Notes under the pieces: generated by a model | Databases searched by the model: none | Told to the model about the DNA's origin: nothing | The model's input: only the letters and a program-made list of their open reading frames with translations | NCBI GenBank assembly: GCA_902500805.1 | Contig: CABVSA010000040.1 | Span: 1-32,622, forward strand | Direction of reading: 5' to 3' | From: an uncultured Nitrospira sp. | GTDB taxonomy: Bacteria; Nitrospirota; Nitrospiria; Nitrospirales; Nitrospiraceae | Length of the DNA: 32,622 nucleotides | Shown here: positions 15,805-22,994 of the stretch, one piece after another | Layout of the letters: each line of letters starts with the position of its first letter | How positions within the stretch are numbered: the first letter of the stretch is position 1 | Translations under genes and position numbers: made by a program

Positions 15805-16536
15805 TCAATCCTTCAACGAGAACGGTGTGAAGTTCGTCTGCCTGTCGTACCAGTCCTCATTCTCCTGACGTTTTAGCCATCGAACAATCGCGTAAGTCAC
15901 CGGCGTGAAGACGACCTCAACAGAGACCTTGAACGCCCAGTTGAAAGCGATGACCTTCATCATCGTTCCGGGCTGCCAGGTTCCAAAGAACGCAATCGGA
16001 TAGAAGAGGGCGCTATCGACGAGCTGGCCGACCGCAGTCGAGCCGATCGTGCGCGTCCAGAGGTGACGCCCCTCAGTCCAGACCTTCATTTTCGCCATGA
16101 CATAGCTATTCATGAAGTCGCCGCACCAGTAGGCGACCATTGAGGCAATCACGATCCGTCCGGTGCTCCCGAAGACGATCTCCAGTGCCGGCTGGATCAC
16201 GGCATTGAAGGGTTCATCCGGGTCTCCCGGCATGTGGATGACGAAGAGCCCCATGATGGTTGCGAAGATCATTGCGATGAACCCTGCCCAGATGACTTTA
16301 CGCGCACGCGCGTAGCCATAGACCTCGGTCAGCACGTCGCCGAAGATGTAGGAAATTGGGAAGAAGAGGTTCCCGGCCCCGAACGTGAGGCCGAAGAGGA
16401 TGCAAGTCTTACCGGGCCCGATCAGGTTCGAACAGAGCAGGACCGTGACAAAGCCTGCCATGACGAGGTCGTAATAGCCGTAGTGGCGGGGGGGCGAGAT
16501 AAGTTCAGGCTTGAGTGGTTCCGTGGAGGCGGTCAT
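15805..16536 (-). CDS. yhhQ: Queuosine precursor transporter, YhhQ/VUT family
   Basis: The 243-residue protein is an integral membrane protein with about six hydrophobic segments. Family landmarks are LCSNLIGPGKTCILFG, FPISYIFGDVLTEVYGYARA, ARKVIWAGF and the late GDFMNSYVMAKMK with TIGSTAVGQLVDSALFYPIA. YhhQ proteins of the vitamin-uptake-transporter family import preQ0/preQ1 for queuosine in tRNA. The highly conserved SYIFGDVLTEVYG is intact. The upstream region (16537-16640) shows no recognisable preQ1 riboswitch. GGGAGGAG precedes the ATG at a somewhat long distance. It stands alone on the minus strand, convergent with the DUF5674 operon. Confidence 0.85.
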   Translation of the reverse strand: MTASTEPLKPELISPPRHYGYYDLVMAGFVTVLLCSNLIGPGKTCILFGLTFGAGNLFFPISYIFGDVLTEVYGYARARKVIWAGFIAMIFATIMGLFVIHMPGDPDEPFNAVIQPALEIVFGSTGRIVIASMVAYWCGDFMNSYVMAKMKVWTEGRHLWTRTIGSTAVGQLVDSALFYPIAFFGTWQPGTMMKVIAFNWAFKVSVEVVFTPVTYAIVRWLKRQENEDWYDRQTNFTPFSLKD

Positions 16537-16636
16537 TGCAGGGCCAGGCTCCTCCCGATCTATGGTTTCATTGGCCCCGTGCAGACCTCACCAGGGATCG
16601 ATTTCCAGTTTCTACCATCGGAAAGACGGAAGCAAT

Positions 16637-16825
16637 ATGAAGTCGGGGGTCTGTCTTGTTCAATGCAGATTCACAACCCATGCGCAGGCGTACGCCGTTT
16701 TCGAACGGAGCAAGAAACAGTGGTGCGACATGTGCGGTGCAGGCTGGTGTGGTGCAAAGGTTTACGGATATTGCTTGTCAGGAAAGCGCTCTTTGTTAGA
16801 GTCCTATTCTGATGTGCTGCAATAG
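16637..16825 (+). CDS. Possible small cysteine-rich protein
   Basis: ATG 16637 opens a 62-codon frame rich in cysteine: CLVQC, then WCDMCGAGWCGAKVYGYC. Paired CxxC-like spacing could bind a metal such as zinc. A weak GGAAG lies upstream. The frame lies between the divergent yhhQ and retropepsin-like genes, where a gene could fit, but I recognise no family and codon usage gives no clear support. It may be chance. Confidence 0.25.
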   Translation: MKSGVCLVQCRFTTHAQAYAVFERSKKQWCDMCGAGWCGAKVYGYCLSGKRSLLESYSDVLQ

Positions 16826-16887
16826 CCGGTGAGTGAGCTGACCGGGCCATGGCGCTTGGGGGCTCTGTGGGAACGGAGAGCGCGAGA

Positions 16888-17763
16888 ATGTTTCCAGCCT
16901 TTGTATGTGTATTGGTCACGAGCATATTCTCGATGTGCTCCTCTGTGCTCGCCGGAGATCTTCTCCAATGGGTCGATGATTCAGGGGTAACTCATTTCGC
17001 CAGGTCATTAGAATCTGTCCCAACCCAATACCGAAACAGGGTAAAACTGGAGAAACCCAATGCAGAGGCCATGCCGAAATCCGTAGTGAACCAGCGAGCG
17101 AGTCCTACTGCTGGTCGCCAAGAGGTCACTGCGGCTGGTGGGGCAAAACCGATACTCAATGCGTTCTCGGTTCCGTTCGAGGCCTATGAAGGTGATGCGC
17201 AGCGTGTGATTGTGCAGGTTACATTCAACGGGTCCGTGACCGTTCCTATGGCGATCGATACCGGCGCTCCCGGACTGATCATTTCTCCCAAGGTTGCCCA
17301 GAAGCTCAGGTTGTTCGGGAACGATGGGGGAATGGTATTGACTGCCGCAGGCGGAATCGGCGGCACCGTTGCTGCGATGAGGACGTTTCTGGATACGGTA
17401 CAGGTTGGAGGCGCTAAGGATACCTTCATCCCCGCGACGATTATGAATTCGGTCTCTGAGTCATTCGAAGGGCTCATTGGAATGGTGTTCATGTCCAGGT
17501 ATTCGTTCAAGATCGATTCCCTCAAACAGGTTGTGATTTTTGAAGAGGTACGGCCCGATCCCCACGCTCCAGGCGGCCGCAATGAGCGATGGTGGAGGAG
17601 CCAATTCAAAGAACTTCACGCACTCCGTGATGCATGGATGAAACACTCACTTGACGGTCAGCCGGGAGAGTTCGCCGACAGGCAAGTGAAAGAAGCAGAG
17701 AAGCTCCTCAGCAAACTTGAACGGCATGCCAGCCTGAATTCCGTGCCTCAAGCCTGGCGATAA
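16888..17763 (+). CDS. Exported retropepsin-like aspartic protease with DUF4124 N-terminus
   Basis: From ATG 16888 the product has 291 residues. After a signal peptide (MFPAFVCVLVTSIFSMCSSV, cleavage near VLAG) comes a DUF4124-like stretch (LLQWVDDSGVTHFARSLESV, PTQYR). Then follows a retroviral-type aspartic protease domain: VPMAIDTGAPGLIISPKVAQ, with catalytic Asp in DTGA (residues about 124-127), a flap-like glycine stretch (TAAGGIGGTVAAMRTFLDTV) and the hydrophobic-Gly segment EGLIGMVFMSRYSFKID. Such single-domain enzymes work as homodimers; substrates in bacteria are largely unknown. The C-terminal 70 residues are charged and helical. The in-frame ATG at 16849 is less likely because it would place 13 polar residues before the signal peptide. 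Confidence 0.7.
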   Translation: MFPAFVCVLVTSIFSMCSSVLAGDLLQWVDDSGVTHFARSLESVPTQYRNRVKLEKPNAEAMPKSVVNQRASPTAGRQEVTAAGGAKPILNAFSVPFEAYEGDAQRVIVQVTFNGSVTVPMAIDTGAPGLIISPKVAQKLRLFGNDGGMVLTAAGGIGGTVAAMRTFLDTVQVGGAKDTFIPATIMNSVSESFEGLIGMVFMSRYSFKIDSLKQVVIFEEVRPDPHAPGGRNERWWRSQFKELHALRDAWMKHSLDGQPGEFADRQVKEAEKLLSKLERHASLNSVPQAWR

Positions 17764-17862
17764 TAGTGCTCAGGCTGCCACCTTCGCTCACCCCGATTGA
17801 ACTCCTTCACGTAGTCCCTGAGCGTAAGAGAGAGGTCGGGTGCCTATCTGGATGTAGGAGCG

Positions 17863-18366
17863 TTATCGTGGAGTTGCGTCAGAACTTGCCGGTGAGTCCG
17901 AGAACATGCCAGGCTCAACGAGCGTCCCTGCATTGGTGAACGGCAATCGTCCTTCCGTACCATGCAGCACACCTTTGATATCGTACGTCAGTTCCTGTTT
18001 CTGAGAGAGTTGGAACAGCTGGCGCATGATGTCGAGCGTTGAGGTGCTGGTATCGATCGTCAACACGGCATCACCCAACCGGGGGATTGTCATCTCCTTG
18101 CTCGCCAGGCCGCGGGCCAGACGTTTCCCGTTCAGATTCAATGTAAAGTCGATGCCAGTCAGGTGGTAGTCGAAATCATTCGGATTGCGGACGCGAAGAT
18201 CCACACGGAGGCGTTGCTCGAACATCGTTGCGTCCAATGGCGTGACATTGGTGACGAGCACTTCTGGAGGCTCACCTTTTATGAACCAGGAGGCGCAGCC
18301 GGGAAGCAGCAGAGCGAAGACGATTGCGCACAAGGAGGTTGGATGAAATCCCATAGGGCTCATCAT
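17863..18366 (-). CDS. LEA type 2 (WHy domain) lipoprotein
   Basis: The 167-residue product starts with a lipoprotein signal (CAIVFALLLPGCASW, lipobox LLPGC). The following 100 residues have the WHy/LEA2 beta-sandwich pattern: PPEVLVTNVTPLDATMFEQR, LRVDLRVRNPNDFDYHLTGI, FTLNLNGKRLARGLA and a late DIKGVLHGTEGRLPF. The motif NPNDFDYHLTGI is typical of the family (NPN-x-x-x-x-x-x-x-G). Such bacterial proteins are thought to protect envelope or proteins against desiccation or stress; the function here is an inference. ATG 18366 is preceded by AGAGG at about seven bases, while upstream in-frame codons lack a signal-peptide context. Confidence 0.72.
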   Translation of the reverse strand: MMSPMGFHPTSLCAIVFALLLPGCASWFIKGEPPEVLVTNVTPLDATMFEQRLRVDLRVRNPNDFDYHLTGIDFTLNLNGKRLARGLASKEMTIPRLGDAVLTIDTSTSTLDIMRQLFQLSQKQELTYDIKGVLHGTEGRLPFTNAGTLVEPGMFSDSPASSDATPR

Positions 18367-18520
18367 AGCAAGAGCCTCTATGGGAAAGCGACGCGCAGAA
18401 GACGATGCGAGAGAAGTCCGATAGGTTGAGGTCAAGTGTCTTGCAGGATGTTCCAAAAGGCAGTCCAATGCAGACGCCCTTTCGTACTTCGTTGCGGGTC
18501 TCTCCTATTTTGCAAGCGAA

Positions 18521-18602
18521 CGACGCTTTACGAGATACTCTTCACGTGTTTGAAAGCGACGCGAGAACAAAGCTGGCGGACTTTTTCAGCATCCTGCTAG
18601 TA
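18521..18602. repeat. Candidate dispersed intergenic repeat
   Basis: The stretch contains a TTCACG word followed by GCGAGAACAAAGCTGGCGGA and CTTTTTCAGCATCCTGC. I recall such AAAGCTGGCGGACTTTTTCA sequences as recurrent intergenic units in Nitrospira-like genomes, but there is only one copy in the window, so it cannot be confirmed here. It runs into the 3' end of the small lipoprotein gene. Confidence 0.25.
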
Positions 18603-19004
18603 GCAGTTTGGATTGGACGGCCAACTTCCAGGAGGAGGTATACAGTTCATAGGACGTGGTGGAGGGAGCCTGGCCGGACCCTCCGGTCGTGACTTTGTCT
18701 CGGGGTGGTAGCCCTTTGCCAGCGCCTCATTGACCATTGCCTGGATTTCCGTCTCGGTCAATTCGGGGTGTTCGTATCGAAACTTGCGTTCAAGAACTGG
18801 ACGAGTGGTGGCAATATAGCGTTCCTGAGACTGTCGCAGCCCCTCGCGAGCCTGGTCATACCGTGCCTTGCGTTCTTCGGTCCACTCACTTCCTATATGG
18901 CCGGAAGTGGCAGTGGTTCTGGAATCAGGATCCATCCCCTGTTCGAGGCGGGATTCGGCACATCCAGTGAGCAGCGTGAACATCAAAACCAGCACGAATC
19001 GCAT
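18597..19004 (-). CDS. Small predicted lipoprotein of unknown function
   Basis: The 135-residue product has a lipoprotein signal MRFVLVLMFTLLTGC with cleavage before Cys15. The mature part is hydrophilic and helical (SEWTEERKARYDQAREGLRQ, with ETEIQAMVNEALAKGYHPE), then ends in a Pro-rich tail (RLPPPRPMNCIPPPGSWPSN, PNCY) with two cysteines. No family is recognised. It is the second minus-strand lipoprotein in a row, after the LEA2 gene, but the 230-base gap suggests separate transcription. The start is fixed by the signal peptide. Confidence 0.55.
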   Translation of the reverse strand: MRFVLVLMFTLLTGCAESRLEQGMDPDSRTTATSGHIGSEWTEERKARYDQAREGLRQSQERYIATTRPVLERKFRYEHPELTETEIQAMVNEALAKGYHPETKSRPEGPARLPPPRPMNCIPPPGSWPSNPNCY

Positions 19005-19203
19005 GACGCAGCCTCGTGGGAAATTTTGTACTCACCATTGGGACTGACGATCCAGTGTAGTCAGGTCAAGCACTCTTCAGCAACAGTCCCCCAAGTTCCT
19101 GCTCCTCATCATGCGCGTACTACATTTGCGCGATGCATCGGAAGAAGGGGGCGTCCGGAACCCTAGCCTTGACAAGTGATACCTTTGGAGGTAGCAGTTA
19201 CCT

Positions 19204-19398
19204 ATGGGGAAGGTGCGGCGGGGTGGGTATGTGTTTGTCACCTGAAAGGGCGATCATTCTCCTCGGCATGTACATGTCTATCGGGGTGGCGCGCTCGTTG
19301 TGAAATGGGATCTAGACGACGACCAACCGATGGTTGGGAAAGCGTCCAGGCGAGTTCGCGCATTGATTCAAGAATTGGACGATGAGGGAGCGTTATGA
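19204..19398 (+). pseudogene. DUF4160 family putative toxin interrupted by an in-frame TGA
   Basis: ATG 19204 opens MGKVRRGGYVFVT, then a TGA at 19243-19245 stops translation after 13 codons. The same frame resumes as KGDHSPRHVHVYRGGALVVK with WDLDDDQPMVGKASRRVRAL and IQELDDEGAL, ending at TGA 19396-19398. This matches small DUF4160 proteins, where a tryptophan (TGG) is usual at the stopped position (VTWKGDHxPRHVHVY). DUF4160 proteins are often encoded beside HTH/DUF2442 proteins and are suspected toxins. The stop overlaps the ATG of the next gene (ATGA), as in an intact operon. A single G-to-A change would explain the break. GGAGG lies 12 bases before the ATG. Confidence 0.7.
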
Positions 19399-19877
19399 AG
19401 ATTCGATCGGTGATGTGGAATAACCGTAAAAAGGCGTTTCAGGTAAAGTCTTCAAAGGGCACAATGTGGCTACCCTATTCAAAGATTGAGGTTCGTCCAA
19501 GCAGCCACGATTCGGTCGCGAGAGTCTTTGTCGATAAGGAATTGGGGTCGGAGGGGTTTAGCTATGTTCTCACATCTGGGAAAGAAGGGACGGTCCATAG
19601 TGAGCAAGTGCTGGAATATAACCAAGATCCGTCCTTCCGGAGAGATGCGTTGCTCTATAAGTTAACGATTGAAGCGCAAAAGCGGATCAAAAAGAGTCCC
19701 CTCTCAACGCGGGAAATTATCAGGCGATTGCGCACATCAGCGACGCAGTTATATCGGCTACTCGATCAGACCAACTACCGCAAGTCAGTGGATCAGCTCC
19801 TCTCGCTATTACATGTGCTGGATTGTGATGTTGATCTACTTGTCAAAAGCAAGAGTTCATCTGGAAAGGCAGCCTAG
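19395..19877 (+). CDS. DUF2442-like plus HTH protein, probable antitoxin partner of DUF4160
   Basis: The 160-residue product has two parts. Residues 1-80 (NRKKAFQVKSSKGTMWLPYS, then VFVDKELGSEGFSYVLTSGK and EGTVHSEQVLEYNQD) form a beta-type domain like DUF2442. Residues about 90-150 (LTIEAQKRIKKSPLSTREII, RRLRTSATQLYRLLDQTNY, LLSLLHVLDCDVDLLV) form an XRE-type helix-turn-helix. In DUF4160 operons such a protein is the likely antitoxin and autorepressor. Its ATG overlaps the toxin stop. The reading frame is intact although the upstream toxin is broken. GAGGGAG precedes the ATG, so it can be translated independently of the interrupted toxin frame. Confidence 0.68.
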   Translation: MKIRSVMWNNRKKAFQVKSSKGTMWLPYSKIEVRPSSHDSVARVFVDKELGSEGFSYVLTSGKEGTVHSEQVLEYNQDPSFRRDALLYKLTIEAQKRIKKSPLSTREIIRRLRTSATQLYRLLDQTNYRKSVDQLLSLLHVLDCDVDLLVKSKSSSGKAA

Positions 19878-19986
19878 CAAGCACCTGCTGCCAACACTCG
19901 CTGTGTTCAGGGTTTCTCAAGCAGGCAGGGGAACCAGGAATCAGTTTCTGTCACTCTGAGCAGTTCCGTAAACGAAGGAGTAAGTT

Positions 19987-20472
19987 ATGCGTTATTCTCA
20001 TGCTACGGCAATCGCTCTCACAATGCTGATCGCGGTATCGGCACAGGCCCAACAGACGGACCCTCATAAACTCAAGGATTTGCTGACTGGGGACTCCAAA
20101 GGTTCAGCCGCGAGCAATCCGCAGTGCAAACTTTTCACACCGGCCGAGGTTGCCACTTATGTTGGTGTGCCGGTTGGTCCTGGGGAGAATGCTGCTGGCG
20201 GTTCAGGATGCCTCTGGTATGACGCAAATGACGAAGCGTCTGTAACCGTAACGGTTGTCCCTCCGAACTACTTCCCGGAGCCCAAGCTTGTGAAGGGGTT
20301 CAAACGCTTGCCTGATGTTGGGAGCAGGGGCTGGGTGGCGCCGGACGATGGCTGGTCGGCGGGAGCACTCGTTCAGGATGTGGCGATCGTGGTGGGGATT
20401 TCAGGGAAGACGGCGACCGAGCCTTCTGCGGTGCGATTGCTTCAAGAGACGATCAAACGTCGAACAAAATAG
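19987..20472 (+). CDS. Secreted protein, DUF3558-like
   Basis: The 161-residue product has a signal peptide (ATAIALTMLIAVSAQAQQ, cleavage after AQA). The mature part has CKLFTPAEVATYVGVPVGPG and GGSGCLWYDANDEASVTVTV, a Cys-(leading helix)-Cys-x-W arrangement seen in DUF3558-type and related secreted proteins, where the two cysteines form a disulfide. The end (DVAIVVGISGKTATEPSAVR) is a strand followed by a helix. No function is known. AAGGAG precedes the ATG. It lies 109 bases after the antitoxin gene and is probably independent. Confidence 0.5.
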   Translation: MRYSHATAIALTMLIAVSAQAQQTDPHKLKDLLTGDSKGSAASNPQCKLFTPAEVATYVGVPVGPGENAAGGSGCLWYDANDEASVTVTVVPPNYFPEPKLVKGFKRLPDVGSRGWVAPDDGWSAGALVQDVAIVVGISGKTATEPSAVRLLQETIKRRTK

Positions 20473-20776
20473 CGTCTCCGTACGATGCTGCTTAGGGCAG
20501 ATTCAAGGAATCATCCACCTATTCTTACGCAGTGTTGTGATGATGGCTTCGCCCCGAACAAGTGTCCTCGAGGTGTTCGGTTCCCCCCAAGACTATTTCC
20601 TCAGCAATTGGATTCGACCATTCCAGGTGTTGCACAGGACAATGCGGGCAACCACTCTTCCGGAGGACTTACCGGGGGTGACACCATGCAGGCATTAGTT
20701 GTCCCCCATCTTGACGTCGGCATAATCCTCTGCCAGAAAGGATGCCAGTTTGGGGTAGAAAAGAAGGAGCATCCTA
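20473..20776 (+). promoter_or_regulatory. Intergenic region with candidate promoter of the aminotransferase gene
   Basis: No gene is supported in this 304-base stretch: the overlapping open frames have no ribosome site or recognisable domain. TTGTCC (20699-20704) and CATAAT (20721-20726) with a 16-base spacer are the best promoter candidate, giving a leader of about 45 bases before ATG 20777 that contains AAGGAG. Confidence 0.4.
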
Positions 20777-21934
20777 ATGCGTGCACTCAGTCGACGGATG
20801 ACGGATTTGGCTCAATCGGAGATTCGAGCCATGACTCAGGCCTGCGCTAATGCAAAGGGCCTCAATATGGCGCAGGGGGTCTGTGATACGCCGGTTCCTC
20901 CTGTGGTGCTCGAAGGGGCTGAGCGGGCGATTCATGATGGCTACAACGTCTATACGCGCTTCGATGGCTTGCCGGAGCTACGGCAGGCAATCGCCGAGAA
21001 GCTGGAGCGGTATAACCGGATACAGGCTGACCCGGAAAGCGACATTACCGTGAGTGCCGGTGCGACGGGAGCCTTCCATTCTGCCTGTGCCGCTCTACTG
21101 AATCCCGGCGACGAGGTCATTTTGTTTGAGCCGTACTACCAATACCATATCAATGCGCTTGTGGCGGTCGAAGCGGTTCCGGTCGCGGTTTCTATGCAAC
21201 CTCCGGCCTGGTCCTATTCCATGGACCAATTGGAAGAGGTCGTGACGCCGAGAACAAAAGCCATCATCGTCAATTCACCAGGTAATCCCTCAGGGAAGGT
21301 CTACAGTCAGTCTGAATTGGAGGCAGTGGCGGAATTTGCCTGCCGGCATGACCTCTTTGTCCTGACGGACGAGATCTATGAATACTTTCTCTACGACGGA
21401 CGCCGGCATATCAGTATGGCTTCGTTGCCGGAGATGGCGGAGCGAACGATCACGATCGGCGGGTACTCCAAAACGTTCAGCGTGACGGGGTGGCGGATCG
21501 GGTACAGCGTTGCATCCCGACGGTGGGCACAAGCCATCGGGGCCATGAACGATCTACTTTACGTGTGTGCCCCTGCGCCGTTGCAGATGGGTGTCGCACG
21601 AGGGATTCGTGAACTGCCGGATAGTTTCTATGCGCAGCTACGGCAGGACTATCAGGGAAAGCGCGAAAAGTTCTGCCGTGCACTCACTCAAGCCGGAATC
21701 ACTCCATCCATCCCCCAGGGCGCCTATTATGTCCTCGCGAATGCCTGCCATCTTCCTGGTCAGACGGGGAAAGCTCGCGCGATGTTTCTCTTAGACAAAA
21801 CCGGGGTCGCCGGCGTGCCGGGGGAAGCCTTTTTCACGAGCAAGGTTGGAGCTGACTTTATCCGATTCAGTTACGCCAAGACCGATCAGGATCTAGAGGA
21901 GGCTTGTCGGAGACTGACACAGGCGAGGATGTAG
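20777..21934 (+). CDS. PLP-dependent class I/II aminotransferase
   Basis: The 385-residue length and motifs fit fold-type I aminotransferases: the PLP-binding lysine is Lys232 in IGGYSKTFSVTGWRIGYSVA, Asp198 and Tyr201 (LTDEIYEYF) contact the cofactor, and NSPGNPSGKVYS (166-177) is the usual substrate/cofactor loop. The C-terminal RFSYAK contains the carboxylate-binding arginine. Relatives include aspartate, aromatic and methionine (YbdL-like) aminotransferases; substrate choice cannot be made from sequence alone. AAGGAG precedes the ATG. No pathway gene is adjacent, and the gene ends before a repeat region. Confidence 0.85.
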   Translation: MRALSRRMTDLAQSEIRAMTQACANAKGLNMAQGVCDTPVPPVVLEGAERAIHDGYNVYTRFDGLPELRQAIAEKLERYNRIQADPESDITVSAGATGAFHSACAALLNPGDEVILFEPYYQYHINALVAVEAVPVAVSMQPPAWSYSMDQLEEVVTPRTKAIIVNSPGNPSGKVYSQSELEAVAEFACRHDLFVLTDEIYEYFLYDGRRHISMASLPEMAERTITIGGYSKTFSVTGWRIGYSVASRRWAQAIGAMNDLLYVCAPAPLQMGVARGIRELPDSFYAQLRQDYQGKREKFCRALTQAGITPSIPQGAYYVLANACHLPGQTGKARAMFLLDKTGVAGVPGEAFFTSKVGADFIRFSYAKTDQDLEEACRRLTQARM

Positions 21935-21990
21935 CGACTCAGGGTAGTTTGATGCGACTCGGGCTCTCATCGTTCGTTTCCTCGATCCCG

Positions 21991-22082
21991 GGTTTCGAGT
22001 TTCATGTTCCAAGTTTCACGTTTTACGTTTCGACCTTCATGTTGTTGAGAGGCCTGAAACATCAAACCTGAAACTTGAAACA
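21991..22082. repeat. Imperfect inverted repeat of TTTCA-type words
   Basis: GTTTCGAGTTTCATGTT near 21992-22008 is mirrored by AACATCAAACCTGAAACTTG (22058-22077) plus AAAC; the middle contains AAGTTTCACG and TTTTACGTTTC. The two sides can pair imperfectly into a long stem. Purine/pyrimidine-biased repeats of this type sit between genes in Nitrospira-like genomes (recalled, not checked). It separates two convergent genes (aminotransferase and cysQ-like) and may work as a bidirectional terminator. Confidence 0.55.
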
Positions 22083-22097
22083 GTAGGCTAAGGCCCT

Positions 22098-22904
22098 TCA
22101 CGAGGTCTGCGTTCCAGGCGCGGGAATCAGGTTCGCCAACTCTCGACCGAGTGAAGGAGGACAGCAAAGGCTCGTGGCGATGATTCCACGGTAGCGTGGA
22201 GTCGGTCGGTTGAACGTCAGGGCCTGTCCGCTTCCATCAGTAATCGTTCCGCCGGCTTCATCGATCAACAGGACTCCAGCCGCGACGTCCCACTCATTTT
22301 CCGGTTCAAAGGTGGCCACCGCATCGATGCGGCCGCATGCCATCAGAGCGAGGCACCAGGCAATGGAGAGCATCGGACGATGCTGAGCGGATGAATCCAG
22401 TGCCGCAAAGCGACCGGTCTGCTGCTCCCATGGACCCAGCGCAATTATCGGCAGTTGCCCGGTGTTGACCTGCCGTGGATCTACCGATTCGTGGTTCAGC
22501 CGAAGTCCTTCACCTCGGATGGCACTGAAGAGTTCGTTGGTCGACGGGTTATAGATGGCTGCCACGATGGGAAGACCCTGCTCAATGAGGGCGACGGAAA
22601 TGCAAAACTCCGGGACGCTCTTGATGAAGGCTTTGGTCCCATCGATCGGATCGACCACCCAGACTCGCTCTTTCTGCAGTCGCTCGGGATCATCCGGGGA
22701 TTCTTCCGATAACCAGCCGTCCTGAGGAAATGCCGAGCGCAGGTGTGCATGAAGAATATCGTTGACTGCGAGGTCTGCTGATGTGACCGGAGACTGGTCT
22801 GGTTTCTTGATCGTCTCGAATCCATCCCTAGCCAACCGCAAGGCCTCTGACCCGGCGGCTCTCATCGCGTCTTCAAGTCGGTTGAGCTCATGAGAGAATT
22901 TCAT
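22098..22904 (-). CDS. cysQ: 3'(2'),5'-bisphosphate nucleotidase CysQ-like (inositol monophosphatase family)
   Basis: The product from ATG 22904 has 268 residues. The metal-binding motifs of the family are present: EES (residues about 67-69, in GWLSEESPDD), VVDPIDGTKAFIK (DPIDGT, about 83-95) and the C-terminal ENEWDVAAGVLLIDEAGG (WDxAAG). The DGTKxFI variant and KPDQSPVTSADLAVN fit CysQ, which dephosphorylates 3'-phosphoadenosine 5'-phosphate made in sulfate activation; other IMPase-family activities are possible. The open frame extends further upstream (to 23249) but overlaps corA, and the domain begins at 22904. It is divergent from corA with 90 bases between the start codons. Confidence 0.78.
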   Translation of the reverse strand: MKFSHELNRLEDAMRAAGSEALRLARDGFETIKKPDQSPVTSADLAVNDILHAHLRSAFPQDGWLSEESPDDPERLQKERVWVVDPIDGTKAFIKSVPEFCISVALIEQGLPIVAAIYNPSTNELFSAIRGEGLRLNHESVDPRQVNTGQLPIIALGPWEQQTGRFAALDSSAQHRPMLSIAWCLALMACGRIDAVATFEPENEWDVAAGVLLIDEAGGTITDGSGQALTFNRPTPRYRGIIATSLCCPPSLGRELANLIPAPGTQTS

Positions 22905-22959
22905 GAGCCCAGAGTACCAGGCCTCTTGCTGAATGAAAAGGAATGCGCCGGTTCTCGGC

Positions 22960-22988
22960 TTGACCTTCCGCAAGAATCTGCGTACAAG
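22960..22988 (+). promoter_or_regulatory. Promoter of corA, apparently leaderless
   Basis: TTGACC (22960-22965) and TACAAG (22983-22988) are 17 bases apart. The expected transcript start falls at about 22995, which is the ATG itself. No ribosome site precedes that ATG. Confidence 0.45.
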
Positions 22989-22994
22989 CTCGCA

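Noticed and set aside
16537..16640. A preQ1 riboswitch upstream of yhhQ
   Set aside because: No preQ1 class I or II aptamer consensus could be found on the minus strand.
19243..19245. TGA recoded as tryptophan or selenocysteine
   Set aside because: TGA is used as an ordinary stop by other genes in the window (hicB, tldD), and no selenocysteine-type hairpin or family precedent is apparent.
20485..20850. Open frame in the region before the aminotransferase gene
   Set aside because: No ribosome site, signal or domain; it overlaps the aminotransferase start out of frame.
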